Origin: Planctomycetota bacterium
GTDB lineage: Bacteria > Planctomycetota > Phycisphaerae > Phycisphaerales > SM1A02
Direction: 5' to 3'
DNA length: 43,598 bases
NCBI GenBank assembly: GCA_024230295.1
Contig: JAAERN010000075.1
Location: 1-43,598 of the forward strand
Under the pieces are notes generated by a model. The model worked only from the letters and a program-made list of their open reading frames with translations, ran no database searches and was not told where the DNA came from. Within the stretch, counting starts at the first letter, position 1. Each line of letters starts with the position of its first letter. The translations under genes and the position numbers were made by a program. Shown piece by piece: positions 6,968 to 14,294 of the stretch.

Positions 6968-8866
6968 TCACGGGCTCAGGCTGCCGGCCGATCTGGGGAC
7001 GGCCGCGGCAGGATCCCCATCGTCGCTGCCGTCGTCTTCGGGGAGCCATCGCGTCGAGATCTGAGTGCGGTCCAGATTTGGGTGGGCCCGGCGAATGGCT
7101 GCGGCTAGGAGTCCCATGAACATGGGCTGGGGGCGAAGCGGGCGGCTTGTGAGTTCGGGGTGGAACTGAGCGCCGATGAAGTAGGGGTGCATCGATGTGG
7201 GCAACTCGAGCACTTGCATGATCGGGTGGGCGGGGTGGCGCCCTGAGAATCGAAGGCCAGCCGCTTCCAACTGGGCGATGTGGGCAGGCTCGACCTCATA
7301 GCGGTGCCTGAAACGCTCGCGGGCATCGGTGACGCCGCCATAGAGGTGCGAAGCGAGTGAATCTGGCGTCAATGCAACGTCCTGGCCGCCCAGCCGCATC
7401 GTGCCACCCAAACCCTCGATTTCCTTCTGCTCGGGCAGTTCCGAAATCACCGCATCGGGCCCATCGGGCCTGAACTCCGTGGAGTGCGCCCCGGGGATGC
7501 CCGCAACGTGCCGCGCATATTCGATGACGGCGACTTGGAATCCAAGGCAAATGCCAAGGAATGGAATCTGCTGCTCGCGAATCCACTTGACACCGGCGAT
7601 CTTGCCCTCGACGCCCCGCTCGCCAAATCCGCCAGGAACGATGACGGCGTGAAGATCGTGCGGCACGAGTTCGGCGTCGACGCGATCAGAGGTCAACTCC
7701 GTGACGTCAATCCACTTCACGTTGGCATCGATGGAGAGGTGCGTACAGGAGTGTTCGATGGCCTTGTCGATCGACGCATAGGCATCGCGGAGCGCGGTGT
7801 ACTTCCCGAGAATACCCAGATTGACCGAGTGCTTTCTAGGGGCGTTGATGCTCGTTGCGTAGGATTGCCATTCCCCGCGGGCGCGATCCTCATCGACGGG
7901 TTTGACCAGATGATGCCGGTCGAGAATCGTGAGGACCTCCCGGTCGAGACTCTCTGCTCGCATCGCCTCCGGAATGGAATAGATCGAGTCGCGGTCATGC
8001 ATCGAAAAGACCCGAGGCAGAGGGACGTTGGTGAACATTGCGACCTTCTGCCGGACTGTCTCCGTTACGGGACGCTCCGCGCGGCAGGCGATGAGTTGGG
8101 GCTGAATGCCCGACTCCATCAGTCGCTTGATGCCAAGTTGTGCGGCCTTGGACTTTTGCTCTCCCAGCGTGGGCGGTTCCAGCACGTAGGTGAGCGCGAC
8201 AAAGCAGAAGTTCTCGCGTCCTTCTTCAAAGGCGAGTTCCCGCAGCGCTTCGATATAGAAGCTGTTTTCGTAATCGCCCACCGTGCCGCCGACTTCGACG
8301 AACACGACATCGGCAGGTTGTCCGTTGCCGCCTCCGGTCATGGCAAGTGATCGCAGTCGCCGCTTCACTTCGCCAGTCACGTGCGGAATCATCTGGACAT
8401 CGCGGCCGAGATAACCGCCGCGGCGTTCTCGATCGAGAATGCCTGAGTAGATCTGCCCGGCGGTCGTGAAGTTGGAGCGGGTGAGGTTCTGGTCGAGCAG
8501 TCGCTCGTAGGTTCCAAGATCCATATCGCACTCGGTGCCATCATCCAGCACGAAGACTTCGCCGTGCCGGTATGGGTTGAGTGTGCCGCTGTCGACGTTC
8601 AGATACCCCTCGAGTTTGACCGGGGCGACTCGAAGTCCTTTGTCTTTGATCAACTTGGCGAGTGAAGCGCTGAAGATTCCCTTGCCGAGCCCCGACATCA
8701 CCGTTCCCATGACCGCCACGAAGGCGGTCCGCCCAGGGACATAGCCATCGGGCATGGGCGAGTAGAACTCGGTTGATTCCGTGGAGCGTCCAAACTGACT
8801 GAGGAATCCTTCGGATCCTGCGGTAGGCTCGCCAGATGAACGCAAGGGCATTTGGTGGTGGGGCAT
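6968..8866 (-). CDS. pyrG: CTP synthase (glutamine-hydrolysing), divergent form
   Basis: Converts UTP to CTP with ATP and glutamine. From the ATG at 8866 it is 632 residues, against about 545 in E. coli. The synthetase domain has the P-loop-like GTVMSGLGKG (54-63), KLEGYLNVD (84-92), DLG..ER, and EVGGTVGDYEN (191-201). The class I glutamine amidotransferase domain has GICLGFQ with Cys440, and QFHPEL with His569 and Glu571. The N-terminal 45 residues and the acidic C-terminal 35 residues are extra. An in-frame ATG at 8755 would remove 37 of the N-terminal residues, and neither start has a clear ribosome-binding site. The usually invariant nucleotide-binding stretch KTKPTQ reads KSKAAQ (238-243). 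The catalytic residues I can identify are present, so it should be active. It lies 31 bp downstream of kdsB, which consumes CTP. Confidence 0.95.
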   Translation of the reverse strand: MPHHQMPLRSSGEPTAGSEGFLSQFGRSTESTEFYSPMPDGYVPGRTAFVAVMGTVMSGLGKGIFSASLAKLIKDKGLRVAPVKLEGYLNVDSGTLNPYRHGEVFVLDDGTECDMDLGTYERLLDQNLTRSNFTTAGQIYSGILDRERRGGYLGRDVQMIPHVTGEVKRRLRSLAMTGGGNGQPADVVFVEVGGTVGDYENSFYIEALRELAFEEGRENFCFVALTYVLEPPTLGEQKSKAAQLGIKRLMESGIQPQLIACRAERPVTETVRQKVAMFTNVPLPRVFSMHDRDSIYSIPEAMRAESLDREVLTILDRHHLVKPVDEDRARGEWQSYATSINAPRKHSVNLGILGKYTALRDAYASIDKAIEHSCTHLSIDANVKWIDVTELTSDRVDAELVPHDLHAVIVPGGFGERGVEGKIAGVKWIREQQIPFLGICLGFQVAVIEYARHVAGIPGAHSTEFRPDGPDAVISELPEQKEIEGLGGTMRLGGQDVALTPDSLASHLYGGVTDARERFRHRYEVEPAHIAQLEAAGLRFSGRHPAHPIMQVLELPTSMHPYFIGAQFHPELTSRPLRPQPMFMGLLAAAIRRAHPNLDRTQISTRWLPEDDGSDDGDPAAAVPRSAGSLSP

Positions 8867-8897
8867 GGTTGATACTACCGCGCCACCGGGGCAGAGA

Positions 8898-9635
8898 TCA
8901 ATCCGGATCGCAGCTTCGCCATCGCTTCACGAAGTCGGCATATTGCTCGGGAGTGTCAATGCCAGCATGCGCGGTGGCCACGGTTGCCACGGCGATTCGG
9001 ATGCCGTGTTCCAAGAGCCGAAGCTGCTCGAGCCGTTCGGTTGTTTCGAGCGGTGTCGAGGGCAGCGAGACATACTGTCGAAGGACTTGGGGGCGGTAGG
9101 CGTAGAGGCCGATGTGCCGCAGCGGCACGGTTCCTGATGCCTCCATGTCGTACGGGATCGGAGCCCGGCTGAAGTACAGGGCCTGCCCTGACTGGCCCAC
9201 CACAACCTTGACGATGTTGGGGTCGGCAACGTCATCATCGGCATTCAGGGGGGCCGCCGCCGTTGAGACGCCGGCCTCGCGGTCCGATCGGAGCGCCTCG
9301 ACGGTTGCTTCGATCGTCTCGGTGGCGATCTCAGGCTCATCGCCCTGAACATTCAGGATGATCCCGGCATCCATGGCGGCCGCGACCTCGGCGATGCGGC
9401 TGGAACCATTCGGGTGGGTATCAGCGGTCATCGCATGATCGATGGCGGCGGATTGGCAGAAGGCTTCGATTTCAGGATCTTCAGAGGCGACGATGACTCG
9501 ATCGACCACTTGTGCGCGAGAGACCGCTTCTACGACATGCAGCAGCAAGGGGCGGCCGGTATCGCGCGCCAAGGCCTTGCCGGGGAACCGGGTGGATCCC
9601 ATGCGGGTCGGAATAATGGCAATCACTTGGTCCAC
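8898..9635 (-). CDS. kdsB: 3-deoxy-manno-octulosonate cytidylyltransferase (CMP-Kdo synthetase)
   Basis: A 245-residue cytoplasmic enzyme that activates Kdo with CTP to CMP-Kdo for lipopolysaccharide core synthesis, which implies an outer membrane. The N-terminus AIIPTRMGSTRFPGKAL is the family's nucleotide-binding signature. SEDPEI, NVQGDEP and YFSRAPIP follow in the usual order, and the C-terminus with ET.E.LEQLR and GIDTPEQ is typical. The usual GTxR motif reads GSSR (HPNGSSRIAEV), a mild change. It starts with GTG at 9635, with AGGA about ten bases upstream. It is co-directional with pyrG directly downstream and with the TPR gene upstream (17 bp gap), so one transcript is likely. Confidence 0.96.
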   Translation of the reverse strand: MDQVIAIIPTRMGSTRFPGKALARDTGRPLLLHVVEAVSRAQVVDRVIVASEDPEIEAFCQSAAIDHAMTADTHPNGSSRIAEVAAAMDAGIILNVQGDEPEIATETIEATVEALRSDREAGVSTAAAPLNADDDVADPNIVKVVVGQSGQALYFSRAPIPYDMEASGTVPLRHIGLYAYRPQVLRQYVSLPSTPLETTERLEQLRLLEHGIRIAVATVATAHAGIDTPEQYADFVKRWRSCDPD

Positions 9636-9652
9636 GCGGCGGTCGTCCTGAT

Positions 9653-11122
9653 TCAGTTCAGTGATCGGAGAAGTGCGTCGATTTCGCGTCTGCGGTCACG
9701 GATGTCGCGGTAAGTGATGTCTTGGCGAGCGATTCCTGAGCAGATGTCGAGTGAATCTTGGGCGTGTTCACGCGACCCATCACGCTTCGCCAACTCAAGC
9801 AGCGAGAGCATCAGGTCATATCGAACTTCTACCTCTTTGGTTGCCTCGGTGGCATCAATCTTCGAAAGGACATCTTTGTACTCAGCGATCGCTTCGACCA
9901 GCCAGCCTTCGGCTGCGAAACACTGCCCGAGCAGGTGGCCTGATGCCGACCGGAGTCGCGGCTCATCCTTGGACTTTTGGAAGCAGCCCATGGCTGTTTC
10001 GGTGTCTCCGGATCGAAAGGAAATCTCGCCCAGATGAAATCGAACAGTTCGATCGGTTGGATAGCGCTCTGCTCGCTCTGTGTATTCCTTGGTCTCGAAA
10101 TCAAGCAACTGCTGCTCCAAGGCCTCCAGTCGGTCGGACTCGGCGGGGCCGCTGGCGTCGGCTCGAAGCTGTTTGATCCGGTCACGGAATCGCTGCATGC
10201 GAATATCACCTGCGGCCATGCGAAAGCGATACTCGCTCGTCGTCTTGAACCCTTTCAGAAAGACCTGCTCTGCTTCTTTGAGTGAACCCTCGGTGCCCTC
10301 TCGACGGAGGATTGTGCCGTAGCGGTTGATATTCTCCGCGACGTCCGGCGCTTCCTTGAAGCGAATGCGAGCACGTTCCTTGACCCGCTCCGATCCGCCG
10401 CCAGCGCCAGCGAGCGATTCTTCTTCTTCGAGTTCCCGCTGCTTGCTCATGTCCTTGACGAAGTCGCGGAAGCCACCCTCACGTCCGGCAGCTTCTTCGT
10501 AGCCCCCTTGTGACATCGCTCGCTGGGCTGAGAGATCTTTGATTTCGTGTTCGAGAGCACCATCAGTTGGATCCAATTGCATCGCTGCCTGCCCGGCAAC
10601 GAGGGCGATATCCCACGCCTCCAGCTCTTTGCAGAGATCCTTGACGCTGACATATTGCTGTTTGGTGGGCTTCTTTCCGCGGCTGACGATTCCCAGAACA
10701 TGTGGGGCGAAAAATTGTCCGGTTGTCTGCTGCTCGGCATTCTTGATGGCCTCAAGTGCCTTGATGCCAGCGGCAGAGTTCTGAATGTCACTCAACCACA
10801 ACGCAACTGCCGTCGCCATCTTGTCGATGGGGTCGTCTCCAGCCACCGCCTTGAGCGTCTTGCTCGAGAGCCGCTTTCCGCCACCTTGAACGTGGCGGAT
10901 TCCAGACTGCAGCATTTCTTCGAGTGCTTTCTCGTTGGCAGGATCGAACTTGATTCCGCTGGCGTAATAGACCAGGGCCGTCTCGAAGTTTGTGGTTTCG
11001 GACATGGCCCGGGCGTGCGTAAACCATTTGGTTGCACGTTCCGGCTGCGCCGTGAATGCGACGTTCTCGGCGTCGGGTTCGACTTCTTGGTCGTCAGAGT
11101 TCTTTCGTCCGAAGAGAGCCAC
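9653..11122 (-). CDS. Large TPR-repeat protein
   Basis: A 489-residue protein made largely of helical tetratricopeptide-like repeats. It starts with GTG at 11122, where GGAG lies 12 bases upstream. The frame remains open further upstream to 11380, but that part overlaps the divergent def gene and has non-coding character. Repeats are visible at about residues 37-70 (WFTHARAMSETTNFETALVY, FDPANEKALEEML), around 205-240 (AWDIALVAGQAAMQLDPTDG) and 385-460 (YPTDRTVRFHLGEI..SGDTETAMGCF). Between them is a charged, coiled-coil-prone stretch (about 255-330, with RELEEEES). There is no signal peptide and no membrane segment, so it is cytoplasmic. The function is not recognised. It lies upstream of kdsB in the same direction. 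Confidence 0.82.
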   Translation of the reverse strand: MALFGRKNSDDQEVEPDAENVAFTAQPERATKWFTHARAMSETTNFETALVYYASGIKFDPANEKALEEMLQSGIRHVQGGGKRLSSKTLKAVAGDDPIDKMATAVALWLSDIQNSAAGIKALEAIKNAEQQTTGQFFAPHVLGIVSRGKKPTKQQYVSVKDLCKELEAWDIALVAGQAAMQLDPTDGALEHEIKDLSAQRAMSQGGYEEAAGREGGFRDFVKDMSKQRELEEEESLAGAGGGSERVKERARIRFKEAPDVAENINRYGTILRREGTEGSLKEAEQVFLKGFKTTSEYRFRMAAGDIRMQRFRDRIKQLRADASGPAESDRLEALEQQLLDFETKEYTERAERYPTDRTVRFHLGEISFRSGDTETAMGCFQKSKDEPRLRSASGHLLGQCFAAEGWLVEAIAEYKDVLSKIDATEATKEVEVRYDLMLSLLELAKRDGSREHAQDSLDICSGIARQDITYRDIRDRRREIDALLRSLN

Positions 11123-11213
11123 GGTAGATCGTATCTCCAAGTGTGTTTGCCCCCACCCCCGGTCAAGGGTTCGGTACGGTATCGCGGGACCGTTGTTGGG
11201 GTCAATGATACCG

Positions 11214-11225
11214 CCCCATATGGGG
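11214..11225. promoter_or_regulatory. 12-bp palindrome between the TPR gene and def
   Basis: CCCCATATGGGG is a perfect palindrome, with outer CC/GG continuing the symmetry at two more positions. It sits in the 126-bp divergent intergenic region, 24 bp before the def start. It could be an operator for a dimeric regulator; nothing else supports this. Confidence 0.3.
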
Positions 11226-11248
11226 TGGGGAACGTTTACCATGGGACC

Positions 11249-11767
11249 GTGGACATTAACCCTGATGAACTTGAAATCGTGCTGCATCCCGACCCAGCGC
11301 TTCGGCAGAAGGCTGAGCCCCTTGAGTGTGTGACCGACGAGGTTCGAGCCGTCGCGGCTCGGATGCTCTGGCTGATGCACGAGGCGGAAGGGATCGGATT
11401 GGCAGCTCCGCAGGTTGGGCTGCCTTGGCGGCTATTTGTGACTCGAGACCCCGCCGTGCTGGATGGCGATGGTGGGTTGGTATTCATCAATCCGGAGATC
11501 GAAACACTCGATTCCGAACTGCTCGAGGACACGGAGGGCTGCCTGAGCCTGCCCGGCATCGAGGTGACCGTGAGGCGGCCGGTGGGAGTTCGAGTACGTG
11601 CGATGGATTTGGAAGGCTTTGATGTCGAGGAAGATCGCTGTGACCACTTTGCGCGGGTATACCAGCACGAATGCGATCATCTCGATGGCGTGTTGATTAT
11701 TGACCGAATGACCACCATGGATCGGCTTCGCAACCGCAAGGCGATCCGCGATCTTGAGCGGCGATAG
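11249..11767 (+). CDS. def: Peptide deformylase
   Basis: A 172-residue metalloenzyme that removes the formyl group from the N-terminal Met of nascent proteins. All three family motifs are present: GIGLAAPQVG (48-57), EGCLSLPG with the metal ligand Cys98, and HECDH (140-144) with two His ligands and the catalytic Glu. The C-terminus is short and charged, as in type 1 enzymes. The start is taken as GTG at 11249 just before the conserved beginning. The ribosome-binding site is weak (GGGG about 18 bases upstream), so a slightly earlier start is possible. fmt begins 7 bp downstream, so the enzyme that adds the formyl group and the one that removes it are encoded together. Confidence 0.96.
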   Translation: MDINPDELEIVLHPDPALRQKAEPLECVTDEVRAVAARMLWLMHEAEGIGLAAPQVGLPWRLFVTRDPAVLDGDGGLVFINPEIETLDSELLEDTEGCLSLPGIEVTVRRPVGVRVRAMDLEGFDVEEDRCDHFARVYQHECDHLDGVLIIDRMTTMDRLRNRKAIRDLERR

Positions 11768-11774
11768 GCGGGCG

Positions 11775-12689
11775 ATGCGAGTCGTCTTCTTTGGTTCTGG
11801 TGCCTTTGGCTTGCCGACGCTTGATTGGTTGGCGCAGGAACACGAGATTGTGTTGGTAGTGTCGCAGCCCGACCGCCCGGCCGGTCGCCGCCGCATATTG
11901 ACACCGACGCCGATCTCTCAGCGGGCGCTCGAATTGGGACTGCAACTCCAGCGACTTGAGTCTGTGAACGAACCGGACGCATCCGAACAACTGCGGGCGG
12001 TGGAGGCCGATGTCTGGATTGTGATTGCGTTTGGGCAGAAGTTCTCGCCCACACTGCTCGATGGCCGTACAGCGGTCAATCTGCATGGTTCGCTCTTGCC
12101 TCGGTGGCGGGGGGCTGCGCCCATTCATCACGCCATCATGGCTGGGGACGAGCGGACTGGGGTAACCGCCATAACGCTTGCCGATCGCATGGATGCGGGC
12201 GACATGCTCGCCCAGCAGGGACTCGCAATCGGCCCCAGCGATACAACCGGTGAACTTCACGACCAACTGGCGAACTTGGGGCCTGCCGTGATTGGTGACG
12301 TTCTGGCTGCTGTGGAATCAGGGACACTTGAGCGTTGCCAGCAGGATGAGAGTGATGTCACCCTTGCGCCGAAGCTCTCGCGATCTGACGCGGCCTTGGA
12401 TGTGACAATGTCGGCTGAGAGAATGCGACGCATGATCAATGGATGTTCGCCCTGGCCGGGATGCATCGCTCGCGTTGGAGACGAGAAGCTTCGGCTCCTC
12501 AAGGCTGATCCAGGAGAGGCAACCGTGCCCGCTGGCACCGTGACTCGATCCGGCGACGTGGGCTGTAAGAACGATGCGTTCCGCTTGCTGGTGGTCCAAC
12601 CCATTGGCGGCCGAGCCATGTCGTTTGAACAGTGGGCCTGTGGTCGCCGGCATGCGTGGCCAACAACATTTGTGATTGAGTCGCCATGA
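11775..12689 (+). CDS. fmt: Methionyl-tRNA formyltransferase
   Basis: A 304-residue enzyme that formylates Met-tRNA(fMet) with 10-formyl-tetrahydrofolate for translation initiation. The N-terminal Rossmann domain starts MRVVFFGSGAFGLPTL. The catalytic region has VNLHGSLLPRWRGAAPI and LADRMDAGDML, supplying the Asn-His-Asp set. The C-terminal OB-like domain for tRNA acceptor contact begins around SPWPG at about residue 230. The ATG at 11775 is preferred over a TTG at 11754 that overlaps def. Its stop overlaps the ATG of the next gene as ATGA. Confidence 0.96.
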   Translation: MRVVFFGSGAFGLPTLDWLAQEHEIVLVVSQPDRPAGRRRILTPTPISQRALELGLQLQRLESVNEPDASEQLRAVEADVWIVIAFGQKFSPTLLDGRTAVNLHGSLLPRWRGAAPIHHAIMAGDERTGVTAITLADRMDAGDMLAQQGLAIGPSDTTGELHDQLANLGPAVIGDVLAAVESGTLERCQQDESDVTLAPKLSRSDAALDVTMSAERMRRMINGCSPWPGCIARVGDEKLRLLKADPGEATVPAGTVTRSGDVGCKNDAFRLLVVQPIGGRAMSFEQWACGRRHAWPTTFVIESP

Positions 12690-13207
12690 CGTTCCGCCAG
12701 CGATCATTGTGGGGCCTGTTCAAGCGGAAGCCCCCCATGGCTCCACGCCCCGCCACGGCGCCACGCCGCCGCGCATCGCAGGATCGGTACGACCAGTTGG
12801 TTGATGAAATGAAGCGGGTCTGGAACATTCGCATCCGCAAGTGGAGATCGCGTACGAGCGGATGTGCATGGGAACTCCGAGCCCGGGACGGCACCGTCAC
12901 ACGGATGATCGAGTCGCCCTATCCACGCGGGCCGATGTCATGCGCGGTCTTTCTGCATGAGGTGGGGCACCATGCCATCGGATTCTCCCGATCCCGGATT
13001 CGGTGCTTGGAAGAACATCTGGCGTGGGACTGGGCGCTCCGTGAGATGGAATCGCGGGGATTCAACGTCACGCAGCGGGTTCGTGAACGCCGTGATCGGG
13101 CGATGCGATATGCCTTGGCAAAGGCCCTTCGGCGGGGGCTCAAGCGGGTGCCGGCCGATCTGATTCGATGGCTTCCCGAGGGGATTGAGGTTGAGGCGGC
13201 CCAGTGA
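12686..13207 (+). CDS. Small HExxH-motif protein, possible zinc metallopeptidase
   Basis: A 173-residue, very basic protein with no signal peptide or membrane helix. Residues 91-95 are HEVGH, followed 14 residues later by Glu109-Glu110-His111 and then LAWDWALREME. This spacing (HExxH, then Glu and a helix with an Ala-rich small-residue face) is that of gluzincin-type minimal metallopeptidases such as the ImmA/IrrE group. Whether it binds zinc is an inference. A short N-terminal tail (1-32) is rich in Arg and Pro and probably disordered. It is translationally coupled on both sides: ATGA with fmt and GTGA with queA. It is therefore a regular member of the def-fmt-queA operon rather than a chance frame. 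No established family name comes to mind. Confidence 0.8.
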   Translation: MTFRQRSLWGLFKRKPPMAPRPATAPRRRASQDRYDQLVDEMKRVWNIRIRKWRSRTSGCAWELRARDGTVTRMIESPYPRGPMSCAVFLHEVGHHAIGFSRSRIRCLEEHLAWDWALREMESRGFNVTQRVRERRDRAMRYALAKALRRGLKRVPADLIRWLPEGIEVEAAQ

Positions 13208-14280
13208 ATATCGATGAGTTGGAATACGACCTTCCTCCAGAACTCATTGCGACACGTCCGGCGGAACCCCGGTGCAGCGCGAGAATGCTCGTGGTTCGCC
13301 GAGACTCAGGGAAACTCGAGCATGCACACGTGCGTGATCTGCCGGATCTACTTCATCCAGACGACCTCCTTGTCCGCAACAACACCGCGGTGCTCGCTGC
13401 GAGACTCGTCGGTCGGCGAGCGATCGAGGGGAATCGTGGTGGTGGACGGGTGGAGGGGCTGTACTTGGAGTCATTCGGCAGCGACTGGCTGGTGCTGCTG
13501 ACGCAATCGGGGAAGTTGCAGATCGGTGAGCAACTGCATCTGGAGGGGCCGGGGTCCGAGCAGGTTGTGATTCGGATTCTGGAGCGGCGGGGCAAAGGAT
13601 GGCTCGTGCGTCCGGAGGATGCCGCTCCTGCGGAGGCACTTCTTCACGCGGTTGGTCGCACGCCACTCCCTCCGTACATTCTCCGGGCCCGCGATGCCCG
13701 TGGTGAAACGCTGGCAGATGAGCTCGATCGTGCGTGGTACCGAACACGATTTGCCGATCCGACGCGTTGTGGGTCAGTGGCTGCCCCGACCGCCGGGCTG
13801 CACTTCTCGGACGACCTTCTGCGGAGGCTTCGTGACCGCGGTGTTGGTGAAGCATCCGTCACGCTGCATGTCGGAGAGGGAACCTTCAGGCCAGTGTCAG
13901 CATCGCGACTGGAGGACCATGACATGCACGCCGAGGCGTGGCATGTGGATGAAGTGGCGCTCGCAGCGCTACGATCGGGACCGGGATCACAGGGGAATCT
14001 TGTTGCGGTCGGCACGACGACGACGCGGTTGCTGGAGTCGCTTCCAGATCCACTTCCCATTGAGGCGGCCTCGGGCGAAACAGACTTGTTGATTGCTCCG
14101 GGATTTCAGTTCCGCCGGGTGGAGTCGCTTCTGACGAATTTTCATCTGCCTCGATCGACGCTTCTGGCGCTTGTGGGGGCATTCATGGGAATGGAATTGA
14201 TGCGTGAGGCATATGCCGAGGCTGTGGCGAGCCGATATCGCTTTTACAGTTACGGTGATGCCATGCTTGTAATGCGCTGA
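13204..14280 (+). CDS. queA: S-adenosylmethionine:tRNA ribosyltransferase-isomerase
   Basis: A 358-residue enzyme that transfers and isomerises the ribosyl group of SAM onto 7-aminomethyl-7-deazaguanine in tRNA, giving epoxyqueuosine. The N-terminus YDLPPELIATRPAEPR is the family start. VRNNTAVLAARL, VAAPTAGLHF, LHVGEGTF.PV, HDMHAEAW and LLTNFHLPRSTLLALVGAF follow in order, and YSYGDAMLV closes the protein. It starts with GTG at 13204, overlapping the stop of the HExxH gene. No other queuosine gene is in the window. Confidence 0.97.
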   Translation: MNIDELEYDLPPELIATRPAEPRCSARMLVVRRDSGKLEHAHVRDLPDLLHPDDLLVRNNTAVLAARLVGRRAIEGNRGGGRVEGLYLESFGSDWLVLLTQSGKLQIGEQLHLEGPGSEQVVIRILERRGKGWLVRPEDAAPAEALLHAVGRTPLPPYILRARDARGETLADELDRAWYRTRFADPTRCGSVAAPTAGLHFSDDLLRRLRDRGVGEASVTLHVGEGTFRPVSASRLEDHDMHAEAWHVDEVALAALRSGPGSQGNLVAVGTTTTRLLESLPDPLPIEAASGETDLLIAPGFQFRRVESLLTNFHLPRSTLLALVGAFMGMELMREAYAEAVASRYRFYSYGDAMLVMR

Positions 14281-14294
14281 GTTTGAAGGGTGTT

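Noticed and set aside
7484-8350. 288-codon open frame on the plus strand, antisense to pyrG
   Set aside because: It lies wholly inside the conserved pyrG coding sequence, shows no family similarity, and is explained by high GC and codon bias of the opposite strand.
10547-11248. Long N-terminal extension of the def reading frame
   Set aside because: This part is antisense to the TPR gene and unconserved; peptide deformylase begins just after the GTG at 11249.
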